NCBI GenBank assembly: GCA_905250115.1 | Contig: CAJNOI010000351.1 | Span: forward strand, 1 to 64,000 | DNA length: 64,000 nt | Source: Adineta steineri | Taxonomy: Eukaryota; Rotifera; Eurotatoria; Adinetida; Adinetidae | Reading direction: 5' to 3' | Shown here: piece by piece, positions 12,345 to 25,398 of the stretch | How positions within the stretch are numbered: position 1 is the stretch's first letter | Layout of the letters: every line of letters begins with the position of its first letter | Notes under the pieces: generated by a model | Seen by the model: the letters and a program-made list of their open reading frames with translations, nothing else | What the model was told of the DNA's origin: nothing | Databases searched by the model: none | Program-made: the position numbers and the translations under genes

Positions 12345-13325
12345 ATGACAATTCCTAATATTGTTCGGTCTTGGCTCTTTCAAGGTTTCCAAATTCCATC
12401 TGTTCTATTCGGTATCTCTAGTCTCTATTACTTACTCACAGATCGGGGACTTCGAAATGCACTTAACAATCATGTTATTATTGCCATGGTCTTTGTTGGT
12501 CTTATCTTGCAATTTATCGATGTTACGGCGCTCATTTACACCGGTCGTACTGGCACTGTACTAGTATCTACACGAGCCTTTTGTTTTACCTGGGCATCCG
12601 TCCATGCCATCGGGGTTGTAGGAGTAGTAAATCTGATGGCTTGGGCGTCGATTGAACGTCATATTCTTATCTTTCATCCAAATTTGGTTCGTACAAAAAC
12701 AAACCGATTTTTTCTTCATTATTTCCCATTGATTATATGCATGATGTGTCCTGGCGTATTTTATATTACTATGTACTTCATTGTACCTTGTTCTATTACA
12801 ATGAATTACAAAACAGTAGATTGTGGTTTGTATTCCTGTGTTGTTGCTAACCCGTCAGTTGGATTGTATGATAGCATAGTGAATTACTGCGTGTCTCCAT
12901 TTATCATTGTAATATTCAGTGTGGCCCTTATTATACGTGTGTTGGCTAGCAAATGCCGCGCTCGTCAACGAATTCAATGGCGTAATTACAGAAGAATGGC
13001 AGTACAACTGTTATCAATATCCTTTCTCTATATGTCTCTATGGTGTCCGTCAATTTTCTTATATACCGCTTATTTACTCGGTTTATCACGAAATATAGGT
13101 GCCAGTTACTATCCTGATAGCAACTATTTTAATTACTATGCTATAATACTCACTCCTATTGTATGTGCTCTCTCATTACCTGAACTTCGAACGAAATTCA
13201 AAATATGCTTTCCATGCTGTCGAAGACGTCGTGCTGCTGTTGGTCCACAAGCATTGATGATGACTCGTACAAAAGCAGGTCCAATAGCTGGTCCAACAGC
13301 TGCAATAGCAACAATTGCTCAATAA
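12345..13325 (+). CDS. Orphan rhodopsin-like GPCR, intronless CDS
   Basis: A 326-aa seven-helix protein. Helix 1 starts near residue 18, and Cys80 at the top of helix 3 can pair with Cys160 or Cys165 in extracellular loop 2. The DRY position is ERH (104-106) after the helix-3 run LMAWASI. Helix 7 lacks the usual NPxxY and reads IILTPIVCALSLPELR. A palmitoylation-type CCRRRR block follows helix 8, then a short Ala/Gly/Pro tail. No long N-terminal ligand domain. Codons are visibly richer in G and C than neighbouring genes. It fits the divergent orphan class A receptors common in bdelloids (inference). Ligand unknown. The acceptor-like site at 12317 suggests a non-coding first exon. Confidence 0.85.
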   Translation: MTIPNIVRSWLFQGFQIPSVLFGISSLYYLLTDRGLRNALNNHVIIAMVFVGLILQFIDVTALIYTGRTGTVLVSTRAFCFTWASVHAIGVVGVVNLMAWASIERHILIFHPNLVRTKTNRFFLHYFPLIICMMCPGVFYITMYFIVPCSITMNYKTVDCGLYSCVVANPSVGLYDSIVNYCVSPFIIVIFSVALIIRVLASKCRARQRIQWRNYRRMAVQLLSISFLYMSLWCPSIFLYTAYLLGLSRNIGASYYPDSNYFNYYAIILTPIVCALSLPELRTKFKICFPCCRRRRAAVGPQALMMTRTKAGPIAGPTAAIATIAQ

Positions 13326-13598
13326 TTACTCTAAAACTACTATAATTAACAAAAATAAGAGTGTGACCCAATCTAAAAATATTAACAGATACTATTTTTC
13401 AGCGGAAAAAGATTTCATATTATAGTTCTCCATTCCTAATTTGCTGTTGTCATGGTATTTTTTCATTCATTCATCGTTGATCATTCTATCTCATTAGTTA
13501 ATCATGCATTTCTTTTTACTGAACATCATTTGATTTAATTTACGTTGTACAATTATCCATATTTTGTGTTTTATTTTACTTATTATCTCGTTCGTTGA

Positions 13599-13668
13599 AG
13601 GTATGAGTATGGGTGCGGATGTGGATAGATGTTGATTAGTTATCTATACCCATCCACCCACACCCTCG
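13599..13668. repeat. GT/CA hairpin repeat (copy 6)
   Basis: GGTATGAGTATGGGTGCGGA with GTGGATAGAT pairs with ATCTATACCC and ATCCACCCACACCCTC. It lies about 270 bp after the GPCR stop codon. Confidence 0.65.
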
Positions 13669-13935
13669 GGATGCAGGCGTAAAAAACAAATTATAAACAA
13701 TTTTTTATTCTACACTATTTGTTTTAACATAAATTATTTTGAAACAAAAAGAATATTTTTAGTATTAAATAAAAACGCACACATAGTGAAACTCTCCTTG
13801 ACTGATCGTATGTCAACGATTCATAGAAAGTGAAAGTATGTGACTGTACAAATAATATAAATTAGAAAGTTTAAAACTAAGTAATCATTTCATTTGTTTA
13901 TAGAAATACAAATGAATTCGAACAAAAGTAATCGT

Positions 13936-13977
13936 AAGGGTGTAGATGGAATAGAATACCTACATTCACACCCTCCT
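13936..13977. repeat. GT/CA hairpin repeat (copy 7, short)
   Basis: AAGGGTGTAGATGGAATAG faces TACCTACATTCACACCCT; the smallest clear copy, about 40 bp. Confidence 0.6.
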
Positions 13978-16153
13978 GGAGGTCCCAAATACCTATTTAC
14001 TCATCACACACGTCGATCTTTCACAATGTTCAAAGATTCCTTCACTTCTCTAGAACAAAAATAGATACACAATTTCTCAGTACATAATCAGAAAATATCC
14101 ATGAAACGTTTCGATAGAACGTTACAATACAACATTAGAAGTTGTTTTCTTTATTTTTTAATAGAAATTTTTGTTTATAAAAATTTTATGGAACTTTTCA
14201 TGACGCATGTTTTGAAAGAAAAATCGACTCAAATGAAATAATGAGACGAGAATTCTGATGTATACTGTATTTGAAAAGAATTAGTTTTCAGAAAAAAGAG
14301 AAATAATTGTAAATACATGAGATTATCTTAATATAAATTACAAAATTTATATATAAACATCGCAACTCAATTTATATTTCAGTATGAATATTAGTATTCA
14401 GTTTTGAACATTCAATTAGATTCAATGTTTTAATCAAATTAAAAAAAGAGAAAAAATGTAATTTAATATAATTTTTCCATGAATTATCTCAATCAAGTTT
14501 TATTGATAATTTAAAAGGTCAACACACAGAAATATTTTTATAAGATTAAATATCCTTTTGATCATTAATAATAATTTATTTCCATTGAAATGAATTATTC
14601 ACATGTTTATATGAGAAAATACTTTAAATAATTCTTATAACACAAAATGTAAAGAGAAAAGAAAAATATTCATTGAAGAAAATACATAAAAACAAAATAA
14701 TAAATCGATAGAAAAAGTATTTATATATTTTTTATTTGATATAAATACATATAGACTATTTCATATGTTCACTTATAATAATATCTACATAAAATTAAGT
14801 GAATTCATTTGATAATATTAAAAATATTATAAAATATTTCTTTAAATATAATAAATATTTATTGTGAATTCAAGACAATCGTTATTATTGATAATTTTAA
14901 CTCAATTAATTTTAGGCCTAAAATATTCATAATTATCAAAATTAAAACAAAAAACTTCTATTAATTTTAAATTCTAATACATATATTCAGTACTTAAGTA
15001 AACACAAAGTAAAAAGACTATTTTAAGAAAATTTAATAATAAGACATTTACAAAACAAATTACTTTATTATGTTTTCATGAGAAATATAATAGCAGAGTG
15101 ATAGATGTTATTTATAATATTTCAGTGAATAAATATTATTTTATTTAATCAAATTTTTCATATTCTATTGTATAGTATCCAATTATACAAAAAGATCAGT
15201 TTCTGTCATATATAATGAAATATTTTTTTTTTGGTGTTTTATTAATCACATGTTCATTTTGTTTACTTAACTCATATTGAAATAAAATAAGACGAAATAT
15301 ACATGATTTTTATTAGAAATATTATATATATATCTATAATGGTTCTTAATTGAAAATGTATCTTGGATTTCAAATGATATAAAACATAAAATAAGTATTA
15401 ACAATAATAATAGAATATTCACTATATTAGAATAGATAGGTATATATATTTTCCTTATATGAGTTAATACAATTTCTAACATAAAAATATAGAAAGTACT
15501 CAGCATTCAATTATTGAAGATTAACAGAAGAGAAAAAATATGATAAAAGAAACAAGCAATCATCTAATCTATCATAATATGAAAAAGAAATAATAATATG
15601 CCAAATAAAACAAACGATGAATAATATCTATCCAGATTGTATAAAATACAAAATATATTCAGAAGAAAAAATCTATACAAATATTTCATTTATTTTTGCA
15701 AAAACAAAATATCGATTGTATTCAACTTGTTTAAATATTTTTTTTTATTTGAATTAATTTAGAAGAAATAGAAAAGATTTTTTTGATTGATCGTAATTAC
15801 ATATATACTTTTCTTTTAATGTATATACAATTTATAATAATATTATAAGATATTTCGTATTTGTTTTTTTTTCTTTATTTTTCTAATATATTTTTGATTT
15901 GATCAAAATACAATAATATTCCATAATAGGCATCGCTTGTTTCAATTATCATTTGTTATTCCCTTTCATGTAAACTAAGGTAAAATGAATAATAATGAAT
16001 AAATAGATATAATAGGCATGATAGAAATTAAACAATCATTGGACCATAGTACAAGACAAGTAAAGTAAAAACTAAGAATTATGTATATTTCTAGAGTTAT
16101 ATAATAAGTATTGTTACTTTGACTTTGATAGATTTCAAAAGATTTATAATCAG

Positions 16154-16510
16154 TTAACTCTTTCAGGACGGGTGGTACATCGTATATACCAGTCTTTTTT
16201 TAAAAGAAACATGTTATGTATTGACGATGCGAAGTAGTTGTGTATACGTTAGAATTTACTTATAGTAGTGATATATGTCTTATATGACTTGCGTAATTAT
16301 GACCTATTTTCTTCGTTTTCTTCTATGCACTAAACTATTATGCTGTGTCTTCTTGATTTATTCTCTTGCATACACAGGTGAGCATCGTGTTGTTAGTTGA
16401 TTCAATCGTGTACACAGCATATTAATAAATTTAAATAAAAAACAGAATTATTTGATTCTTTAAAATCTATTTTGTTTTTCAAAAAAATAATCCCGTCCTG
16501 AAAGGGTTAA
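16154..16510. mobile_element. piggyBac-type MITE with TTAA target site
   Basis: TTAA (16154-16157) is followed by CTCTTTCAGGACGGG. The other end reads CCCGTCCTGAAAGGG (ending 16506) followed by TTAA (16507-16510). The 15-bp terminal inverted repeats differ at one base. TTAA duplication and a C-rich terminus are the diagnostic features of the piggyBac superfamily. The 349-bp interior has no open frame, so it is non-autonomous. Confidence 0.85.
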
Positions 16511-16978
16511 TGAAATTTGAAAAAAACATATTTTATTACTTTACAAACATAAATATTTCACTTTAGATCAATATCAAACTTTTTTGAGTTTTTCTATATA
16601 TATATATACATATTCTTGTATTGATTAGCTTTTATATTCAATTTTGTTATTAGAATATAATTTCATAATTATTTAGTATCGTAAATCTGTATTTTTTCTA
16701 ATATCTGTATCCTGTTTTTATATAAATATCGAGATAGTAAGGCAAATATTAAACAATAACTAATGCTTATATTAATAAAGAATTTGTAGGTTTATGAAGT
16801 TTTCTCTCTGTCACCAAATACAAGGATAGTAAACGAAAACTTATGACAATAAATTGTAAAACTGACTACAATAACTAGAAGATAGAGATGATTAAGTAAA
16901 ATATATAATAAATTGTGTCAATTTGATTTCATCTAAACGACAAATCCTCATGGAATTATATTTTTATTATAGATTATA

Positions 16979-19900
16979 ATGACTTCTGATATCAATTCAA
17001 GAAGAACTTCCAACTCAATGCAAAATCAACGTCCTTTAGAAACTAGTACCGATGATCTTGATGATACCGTTGAGACTTCATCAAATGAGTATGTTTGATT
17101 GATTTTGTTTTCATGTAATATTAATATTTATCATCATTAGACCAAAGCATCGTTCGCATAAGTTGAATTCCAAGAAGATGGTCTTCATGTTTGTTATGTT
17201 CACAAGTATATCGATGATGATTAGCATTCTCACAGTTTATTTTTCTTCACCAAAACCATTAGGTATGATATACATCTCTCATACTCATTCAATCATATTC
17301 ACTTACATTCTTGTCACAGAAAAGAACTTTCATTATAGAAATAAAATAGTTTTACAACTCTACTACTAAAATTATTTCAATATACTTGAAGTCAACAAAG
17401 ATTATTATATTAAATTTAATTTCATATTATATCTTTTATACTGTTTAGGTGCAACATGTACATTTATTTTGAAATCAGAAGCTCCCAGTTTAATTATTAG
17501 TGATTCACATCCGCATTCTATTGCTGTTGCTGATTTCAATAATGATCACCTTCCTGATATTGTTGTTCCTAATTCTGGCACAAGCAGTTTAGGAATATTT
17601 CTTCGACAGGACAACACTACATTTAAAGATCAAATCACATATTCAACTGGTTCTAATTCACTTCCATATGCTGTCTGTGTTGGTGATTTCAATCATGATC
17701 AACAAATAGATATAGCTGTAGCTAACTATGGTGCCAATAATATTGGTATTTTTCTTGCAAAAGGTAATGGTACTTTCATGCCACAAATAACTTTTTCTAC
17801 TGGCTCATCTCGTCCACGATGGATTGCTGTTGGTGATATGGACAATGACAATCAACTCGACATAGTTGTTGCAAATTATGGTACTAATGATATAGGTATT
17901 CTTTTTGGAGATGGTCTTGGAAATTTTGGAAAGCAAACCATATTGTCAACTGGATATGATTCTATTCCATATTCACTTGTCGTTTCTGATCTTAACAATG
18001 ATGATAAACTTGATATTATTGTTGCAAATCATGGCACTGACAATGTTGGTATATTTTTTGGGTATAGAAATGGTTCATTTGAAGAGCAATTCATAATTAG
18101 TACTGGATATGAATCACAACCCTATTCAGTTGCTGTTCATGATTTAAATAATGATACTTATATGGATATTGTAGTTACTTGTTCTGGTTTAAATACAATT
18201 GATGTCCTCTTAGGCTTGGGAAATGGTAGTTTCACAATACCATACAAATATTCAACTAATAATAATTCATTTCCATTATCACTAGTAATTGGTGATTTTG
18301 ATAATGATAACCAACTTGATATTGCTGTAGCAAACTATCAGGGTGAAAGTGTGGGTATATTTTTTGGATATGGAAATGGGTTTTTTATAGATCAAATGAT
18401 ATTCTTCAGTGTTGATTACAATTTTAATCCGTATTCTATTGCTGCTGGTGATTTCAATCGTGATCATCAATTAGATATTGCTGTCGTCAATTACAATTAC
18501 AACTATGTTGATATTGTTCTGACATATCGAAATTATACTTTCTTAAATCAAAATACCTATTCAACAGGCATTCAAAGTGGTCCAGTTTCGGTCGCTGTTG
18601 CTGACTTTGATAATGATAACAAACTAGATATTGTCGTTGCCAACTCTGAAACAAACAATATTGGTATATTTTTTGATTATGGTGATGATACTTTCTTAAC
18701 TCAAATAACTTATTCAACTGGCAATTATTCTCAACCGAATGCAGTTACTATAGGTGATTTTAATAATGATAAACAACTGGATATTGTCGTCGCCAATTCT
18801 GGAACAAATAATATTGGTATATTTCTTAATTATGGTAATGGTACTTTCTCAAGTCAAACAAACTATTCGACTGGTAATGGTTCTATGCCGTATGATGTTG
18901 CTGCTGGTGACTTTAATAATGATGAGCAACTAGACATTGCCGTTGTTAACTATTATGGTTGCAATATAGGTATATTTCTGGGATATGGCAATGGTACTTT
19001 TTCCAGCCAACAGACTCATTCAACTGGGAACCAATCTAACCCTCGATCTATTGCACTCGGTGATTTTAACAATGACAGTCGATTAGATATAGCTGTTATT
19101 AATTATTGGAGTGGCAATATGGGCGTATTTGTTGGATATGGTAATGGCACTTTTGCAGATCAAATCACCTATTCGGTTCCATTTGCCACTGGTCCATATG
19201 CTATCACTATCGGAGATGTGAATAATGATAATCATCAAGATATAATCATTACTATGTTTTTCAGTCAAAATATTCTTATTTTCTTTGGATATGGTAATGG
19301 AACATTTGTCAAAGGAAATACATATTCTACTGGTAGTGGTTCTCAACCATTATCAATTGTTATTGGTGACTTAAACAATGATAACCAATTAGATATCGTC
19401 GTGACTAATTGTCTCACTGACAATGTCGATGTATTTATTGGAGCGAGTGATGGAACATTTCCTAATCAAAGAACTTATTCAACTGGTAATAATTCTTGTC
19501 CAACTCGGGTCGTTCTTAGTGACATCAATAATGATAACATTCTTGATATGGTCGTAGCCGATAATGGTACAAATATGATAGGTGTTTTTCTTGGATCTAC
19601 TTATATGAATGGTATACTTGAAGGTACATATTCAACTGGATCTTCTCCACATCCACATGGCTTAGCTCTTGGTGATTTCAATCATGATGGTCAATTAGAT
19701 ATTACCATAGCAAATTATGGTTTAGATAATGTAGGAGTACTTTTAGGGCATACAAATGGAACATTTCCATTACAAACAGTATTTTCTACTGGTGACTTAT
19801 CTTTTCCAACTTCAGTTGCTGTTGTTGATCTAAATAATGATAATGAACTAGATATTATTGTAGCTAATTCTGGAACTGAAAATGTAGGCATTCTTTATGG

Positions 19901-21743
19901 ATATGGAAATGGTAGTTTTACAAATTTAAATATGTATTCAACTGGAGTGAGTTCTATTCCACAAGCAGTAACCATTGGTGATTTCAACAATGATAATAAA
20001 CTCGATATTGCCGTTATTGATTCTGGCACTGATAGTATAGTAACACTTATTAGATATGATACTGGAAGTTTTCGAAAGCAAATAACATTTTCAACAGGCA
20101 CAGGTTCAGCTCCACGAGCAGTAGCTGTTGCTGATTTAAACAATGATGGTTGGTTAGATTTCGTGTCAGGCAATTCAGATAATGTGGGTGTTTTTCTGGG
20201 ATTAGACAATGATACCTTTTCCAATCAAACAACATATTCGACTGGGATCAACTCGGTGACATATTCGGTTGCTATTGTTGATTTGAACAATGACAGTTAT
20301 TTGGATATGGTTGTCGCCAATCTGGGGTCTGACAATTTAGGTATTTTTCTTGGATATGGGAATGGTATATTCACAAATCAAACAACTTTTTATACGGGTT
20401 ATTTGTCCGGTCCATGCGCAGCCATCGTTGCAGATTTTAACAATGATGATCGATTAGACATTGTCGTCGCTCTTACTTTCACTGGTAGCATGGCTGTTTT
20501 GTTAGGACACGGCAATGCTACTTTTTCTCCTATAGTCATATACTCAATTGACAGTAATGCTGGTTCATCATCAATCGCCACTGGTGATTTTAACAACGAC
20601 AATCGATTAGATATCGTCGTGTCTAATTTTCTTCTTAACAGTATAAGTATTTTTTATGGGAATGGTGATGGTACGTTTTTCAATCTAACTAGTTATACAA
20701 CTGGCAGTGGTTCACAACCAGCATGGATCGTTGTCAGTGATTTGAATAACGATGCTATACTAGATATTGCCGTTGCCAACTCAGGCACTGACAATATCGG
20801 CGTGTTTTTTGGAAATGCTAATCATAGTTTTCATGATCAAAAAACTTTTTCAACTGGTGGTATTGGCACTACTCCGAATGCATTAGTCGTTGAGGATTAT
20901 AATAATGATAATCAATTGGATATCGCCTTTGTCAATTATGGTAACAATTATTTAGGTGTCCTCCTTGGATGTACAAATGGTACTTTTTTTGATCCATTGA
21001 CCTATTCAACTAGTGATAATTCTCAGCCATATACTCTCGGTGTTGGTGATTTTAACAAGGACAGACGTCTCGATATTGTCGTCGCCAATTATGGTACGAA
21101 TAATATAGGTATGTTTTTTGGATATGTTAACGACGATTTTCTAAAAGCACCAGCTTATTCCACTGGATTTGCTTCTCAAGTGTCTTCGATAGCTGTTGGA
21201 GATTTTAACAATGACACTCGATTAGATGTTGTCATCACCAATAATGCTACAAACAATGTCAAAGTTATATTCGGATCAGGTTATGGTACTTTTGTCAATG
21301 ATATAACATATTCAACTGATAATGCTTCTCAACCATGTTCTGTTAGTGTTGCTGATTTAAATAATGATAATCAATTAGATTTTGTTGTTGCAAATTCTGG
21401 TATTAATACCATTAGTATTTTTCTTAGTAATGGTAGTGACACATTTTCAAATCAAATAACTTATTCTACTGGTGTTGATTCTCAACCATATTCAGTTGTT
21501 ATTCTTGATTTTAATAACGATACTCAATTAGATATTGCTGTTGCTAGTTATGGAACTAGTAATATTGGCGTATATTTTGGTTATGGTAATGGAAGTTTCA
21601 TGACTCAACAAATCTTCTCGAGTGGCTTTAATTCACATCCATTTGCACTTGCTGTTGGTGATATAGACAATAATAACTTACCTGATATTATTGCAACTAG
21701 TAATGGATATGGTAATATCGATATTCTTATGAAAACATGCTAA
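16979..21743 (+). CDS. Type II membrane protein with 28 FG-GAP/VCBS repeats, 3 exons
   Basis: Exons 16979-17088, 17141-17262 and 17449-21743 close in phase to 1508 aa. Residues 1-49 are a hydrophilic cytosolic tail, 50-71 a single membrane helix, and the rest is extracellular. The large third exon encodes 28 repeats of about 51 aa, each with a calcium-loop motif DxNxDxxxD (for example GDFNNDNQLDIVVAN) and a G-Y-G-N-G-T-F turn followed by YSTG. This is the FG-GAP/VCBS beta-propeller blade pattern; 28 equals four sets of seven. Many NGT/NNT/NxS glycosylation sites are present. Such proteins mediate adhesion or carbohydrate/ligand binding. Repeat-rich domains of this type are abundant in bacteria and in bdelloids, so past horizontal gain is possible but unproven here. 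An acceptor-like TTATAG at 16970 hints at a 5' UTR intron. Confidence 0.9.
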
Positions 21744-22569
21744 TATGACATTTTTCATTTATTTCTTTTCTTTTTTTTAACTATCTCATATCTTTTCAAT
21801 AATTCTTGCTAACGTTCTTTTCTGAAGTTAATGGAAAGTGACTTTTTTTGCACTGTATTTTTATAAAAATATTTTAAAGCTAAATTTATCAAATTTTTTT
21901 GTTTAGTATGATCAAAGAGATTCGATATCTGAAAATAGTAGATATTTCGTACAAGATTTAGATCTTCACAAATGTTAGATTCCAAAATTAAAAGGAATCA
22001 ATCGATTAGTCATTTAGATGAGATGCTTTCATTCTGGTGTGAGATTCGATATATTTCTCCTTCTATATGTATTATATACATATACTTTCTTATTTCAAAA
22101 TGGTTGTTTATATATTGTTGATAGAAATATTTTATTATTTATTGATTTAATTGAATGAAAATTATTTTAAATAGAAAATAACAATAGAATATATATATCA
22201 TATTTGTGTATAGATTATAAATTTCTTATTGAACACAACGAGATGATTGAATCAGAAAACATAAAGAAAAATAAAATATTTATATATATTTTAGTTGGAA
22301 ACAATTTAAGTAGATATTTCTTTCTAAAATTCTTTTCAAGGTTAACTTAAAAACAAGAATACTTTTAATTAATAACATAATGATATCGAATTTTGTAACT
22401 ATCATTACATAGATATAACGATTGATGATTAAAAGAAAAAAAACATCCTTACATAATGGATTATCGAAAACACCTCTAGAGTTCATAGAAAATCAAATAT
22501 TTATACTTTAGAAAAAGATTTTGTTTTTATATTAGCTGTTTCAATAATTTAATAGTTTATTTATATTAT

Positions 22570-22618
22570 GGGTGGAGGTAAGGATGTGAATTAATTGAAT
22601 AATATCCACACTCACCAT
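22570..22618. repeat. GT/CA hairpin repeat (copy 8)
   Basis: GGGTGGAGGTAAGGATGTGA faces ATATCCACACTCACCAT. A single-sided relic, GGTATGGGTGTGGAGTGTAG, lies 150 bp further on. Confidence 0.55.
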
Positions 22619-23138
22619 GAGCAGCCGAAAATATTTTTTCCATGCGTTTTTTTTAGAGACAATACCATCTGAAATTCTATGTATCGATCGTCTACCTCGT
22701 AATGATGAATTTACATAACCTAAGATTAAAAAGTTATGTGAAAATATTTTTCTTATCATTCGTAGCTTGAAGGTATGGGTGTGGAGTGTAGAATGATCTT
22801 TTTTTCAAACTAACTTAAACTCAGATTGATTAAATTACAGAAAAAAAAACAAATCATTTGTTTACTTCGACTCATCGGTGTGAATTCAGTCGCCTGCAAC
22901 CTTAACTGAACATTGATTGGATTAATGTAAATATTTTTACTGCCTTTGATAAGAGTTGAAAGAGAAATTCAATGATTTTGATCATTTCCTTCCTCGTAAC
23001 AACTCTTATTCGGACACTCAAAAATAAAAAATTTGACTGAATATAAAAAGTGCAGACATTTGCATCGAAATTCGGAAAATCAAGGATGTGAGTCTTTGAA
23101 TCCCACCAAATTGTATTATTCCACATTTTGAGACATAT

Positions 23139-23333
23139 TCACACCTCACGATTGCAAAACTGTGACGCAATAACTCGAAGTTTCTTTATGTCGACTATTG
23201 TTTTTATTGTAGGTGCTTGCGTTACCACGTTAATGGTAATAGAATGTTTTGCGTTCTGCACATCACCATTGACAAACTGACGATGCACAAATTTATTCTC
23301 GTATAGTTTACTGTAAGAAAAAATCAAGACCAT
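23139..23333 (-). CDS. Doubtful short open frame, possible terminal exon
   Basis: A 64-codon minus-strand frame whose amino-acid mix (ending KKLRVIASQFCNREV) looks less like AT-rich noise than its neighbours. A TTCTTACAG acceptor lies within its first codons. I found no upstream exon with matching phase and recognise no family. Treat as a candidate only. Confidence 0.2.
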   Translation of the reverse strand: MVLIFSYSKLYENKFVHRQFVNGDVQNAKHSITINVVTQAPTIKTIVDIKKLRVIASQFCNREV

Positions 23334-24043
23334 GCTGCTTTTTTCTCTTGCTCGTTTGATAAAAAAAAGTAACGTACATTCACTCCGTCTTTTTTTGCGA
23401 CAAGTAAGTAGAGAGAAGAGGCTGAGAATCTATTTGTTCATATGAATATATATGTAATGTTATTTTTTTTCCTCTGAAACTTATTTATGAAGATAGAAAA
23501 TGGGATATCTTTGCATATTTTATGAGAGTAAAAAGCTTGAATGTTTTAACGCTCTCCGTAAATTGATATTAATGTGCATTATGATTTCATAGACCTAAGT
23601 TTCGAACGAGCGCAAAATATTAGTAAGATGCAGAAGAGGACGAAGGATGTTAAGGCCATTTTTCATGAAATAACTTCAGGAAAATACTTCATATGATGCA
23701 ATTGATTTAGTATTTTAATGGATTCCATCCATCACTATCTCTTCTATATTATTATATGTAGATGTCCGCCGTGCATGTACATACACACTGTTCATTCCTC
23801 ACTCTTTATCCTTTCTTGACCGTTTCGCCTCATTGGCAATTAATAGACAGTCATTGTTCTTTCTTCTGTGTTTGTTTTCTTCTTCATTCGTCTTTATTGT
23901 CATTCATATTCATTCATTCGATTGAATAAAGTACGAATGAGTGGTCATTCCGTCACAATATTCAATTAATTAACCTCCTTCGATTCAATATTATCTACTT
24001 TGACATCATTAATAAAAAGTAAGAGATCTCTCAATAATAATTA

Positions 24044-24080
24044 GACATTTTCTTTATTAACATGAACGATAGAAAATGTC
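24044..24080. promoter_or_regulatory. Stem-loop upstream of the GST gene
   Basis: GACATTTTCT (24044-24053) and AGAAAATGTC (24071-24080) are perfect 10-bp inverted arms with a 17-base loop, about 250 bp before the GST start codon. Role unknown. Confidence 0.3.
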
Positions 24081-24327
24081 ATCGTTGATCTGTTTTGTGT
24101 TTGATATCCGTATACTGACTGAAACTTTGAGTCGAGGAAAAAAGAAGCTGCGCTTCTACTTAATGACAAATGATAGAGAAGGTCAAGCAATCTGTATTTT
24201 TACCCCGATAGAAAGAAGAAGATACATTTCAAGAAAACAATCATTCTACTTTCTATCTCTAGATTTTGTTTTATGCCATCTTTCTATTTGTAGAAAAAAA
24301 TTATTGTATTTGCTCATCAAGACAAAA

Positions 24328-25398
24328 ATGTGGTTTTCAACATCCGCCGCCATTTTTATTATTCTTCTCTTCATCGACATTCCAAATTTTGTTCAACCTC
24401 AAACCTGTTCGAAGAAACCAACGGATGACTGCGGTAGGTTTCACAAGAATTGCCTATCTCAAGGGATATAGCTAGTTATTCTAAGTAGTATTGTCTGATT
24501 CAACCATCTAGCAACGATAACCTATAGTCAGATGTCTTGTGTAGTAGTATGAAATCTGATGCTAATAGCTCTTAGCTTAGTAGTTTCCTAATATATTAGA
24601 TATTTGACTGTTACCACCAAAACCGCATATGCACTGATAAAGATCTCAATCGAAAGTTTTTTCTCAGGTTAAATTCTAAATCTCATTCAAAGACATCAAC
24701 CAGTGACATATATGTATATATCACTACTTACAAACTATTCTTTCTTTTTTTCTTCTCACCTGATAGACACACAAGCATCGACGTCGACATACAAGTTGCA
24801 CTATTTCAACGGTCGTGGCCGTGCCGAAGTGTCTCGACTTATTTTTGCTACTGCTGGACAACAGTTTGAAGATATTCGCTACGAAGGTAGTGAATGGCCA
24901 TCACACAAGTCCAAAATGCCGTTGGGTCAGATGCCTGTCCTTGAAGTCGATGGCGTCAAATTACCTCAATCAATGTCGATTGCTCGTTTTCTTGCCAAAC
25001 AATTTAATCTCGCGGGCAAAGACAATCTTGAACAGGCCAAAGTCGATACTGTCGTTGATACAATGATTGATGCGATGGATAAATTGGGACCGATTCGTAG
25101 ACAAGCTGATGAAGCAAAGAAACAAGCAGATATGCAACAGTTTCTTGCCGATGTATTACCAAAACATCTGCAAAACCTTGAAATTCTCGCGAACACATAC
25201 AGCAACGATGGTCCATTCTTTGTTGGAAATGACTTGACGTGGTGCGATCTATTTGTCTATGATATGCTCGAAACTATTCTTCAGATCGACGACAGTGTTC
25301 TTAGTCAATATTCCTGGTTACAACGCAATCGTCAAGAGGTCGAGAAACAACCGAACATTGCCGCCTATCTTCAGAATCGATTGAAGACACCATTTTAA
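24328..25398 (+). CDS. Sigma-class glutathione S-transferase with signal peptide, 2 exons
   Basis: Exons 24328-24433 and 24767-25398 join in phase (Asp split codon) to give 245 aa. Exon 1 encodes a hydrophobic signal peptide (about residues 1-26, ending near VQPQT) and a short Cys-containing linker. The GST proper starts near residue 43: [13 protein letters not shown] carries the catalytic Tyr48, QMPVLEVDG (90-98) and Gln103-Ser104 bind glutathione, and an all-helical C-terminal domain follows. This matches sigma GST/haematopoietic prostaglandin D synthase. Sigma GSTs are normally cytosolic at about 200 aa, so the secretory leader is the odd point. Codons are GC-richer than neighbours. An in-frame upstream ATG at 24076 would mask the leader; I prefer 24328 because a hydrophobic core follows it directly. 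Confidence 0.9.

Larger units (their letters stand above)
13326..16978. other. Long AT-rich intergenic region
   Basis: No convincing gene; from about 14000 to 16140 the DNA is extremely A+T rich. It holds two GT/CA hairpins (13599-13668, 13936-13977) and a piggyBac-type MITE (16158-16506). A short open frame at 15267-15506 on the minus strand is Ile/Leu/Tyr-rich and judged spurious. Confidence 0.5.
21744..24327. other. Intergenic region
   Basis: Mostly AT-rich. It holds one GT/CA hairpin (22570-22618), a lone G-rich half-copy at 22771-22790, a 10-bp-arm stem-loop at 24044-24080, and a doubtful minus-strand open frame at 23139-23333 listed separately. Confidence 0.45.
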
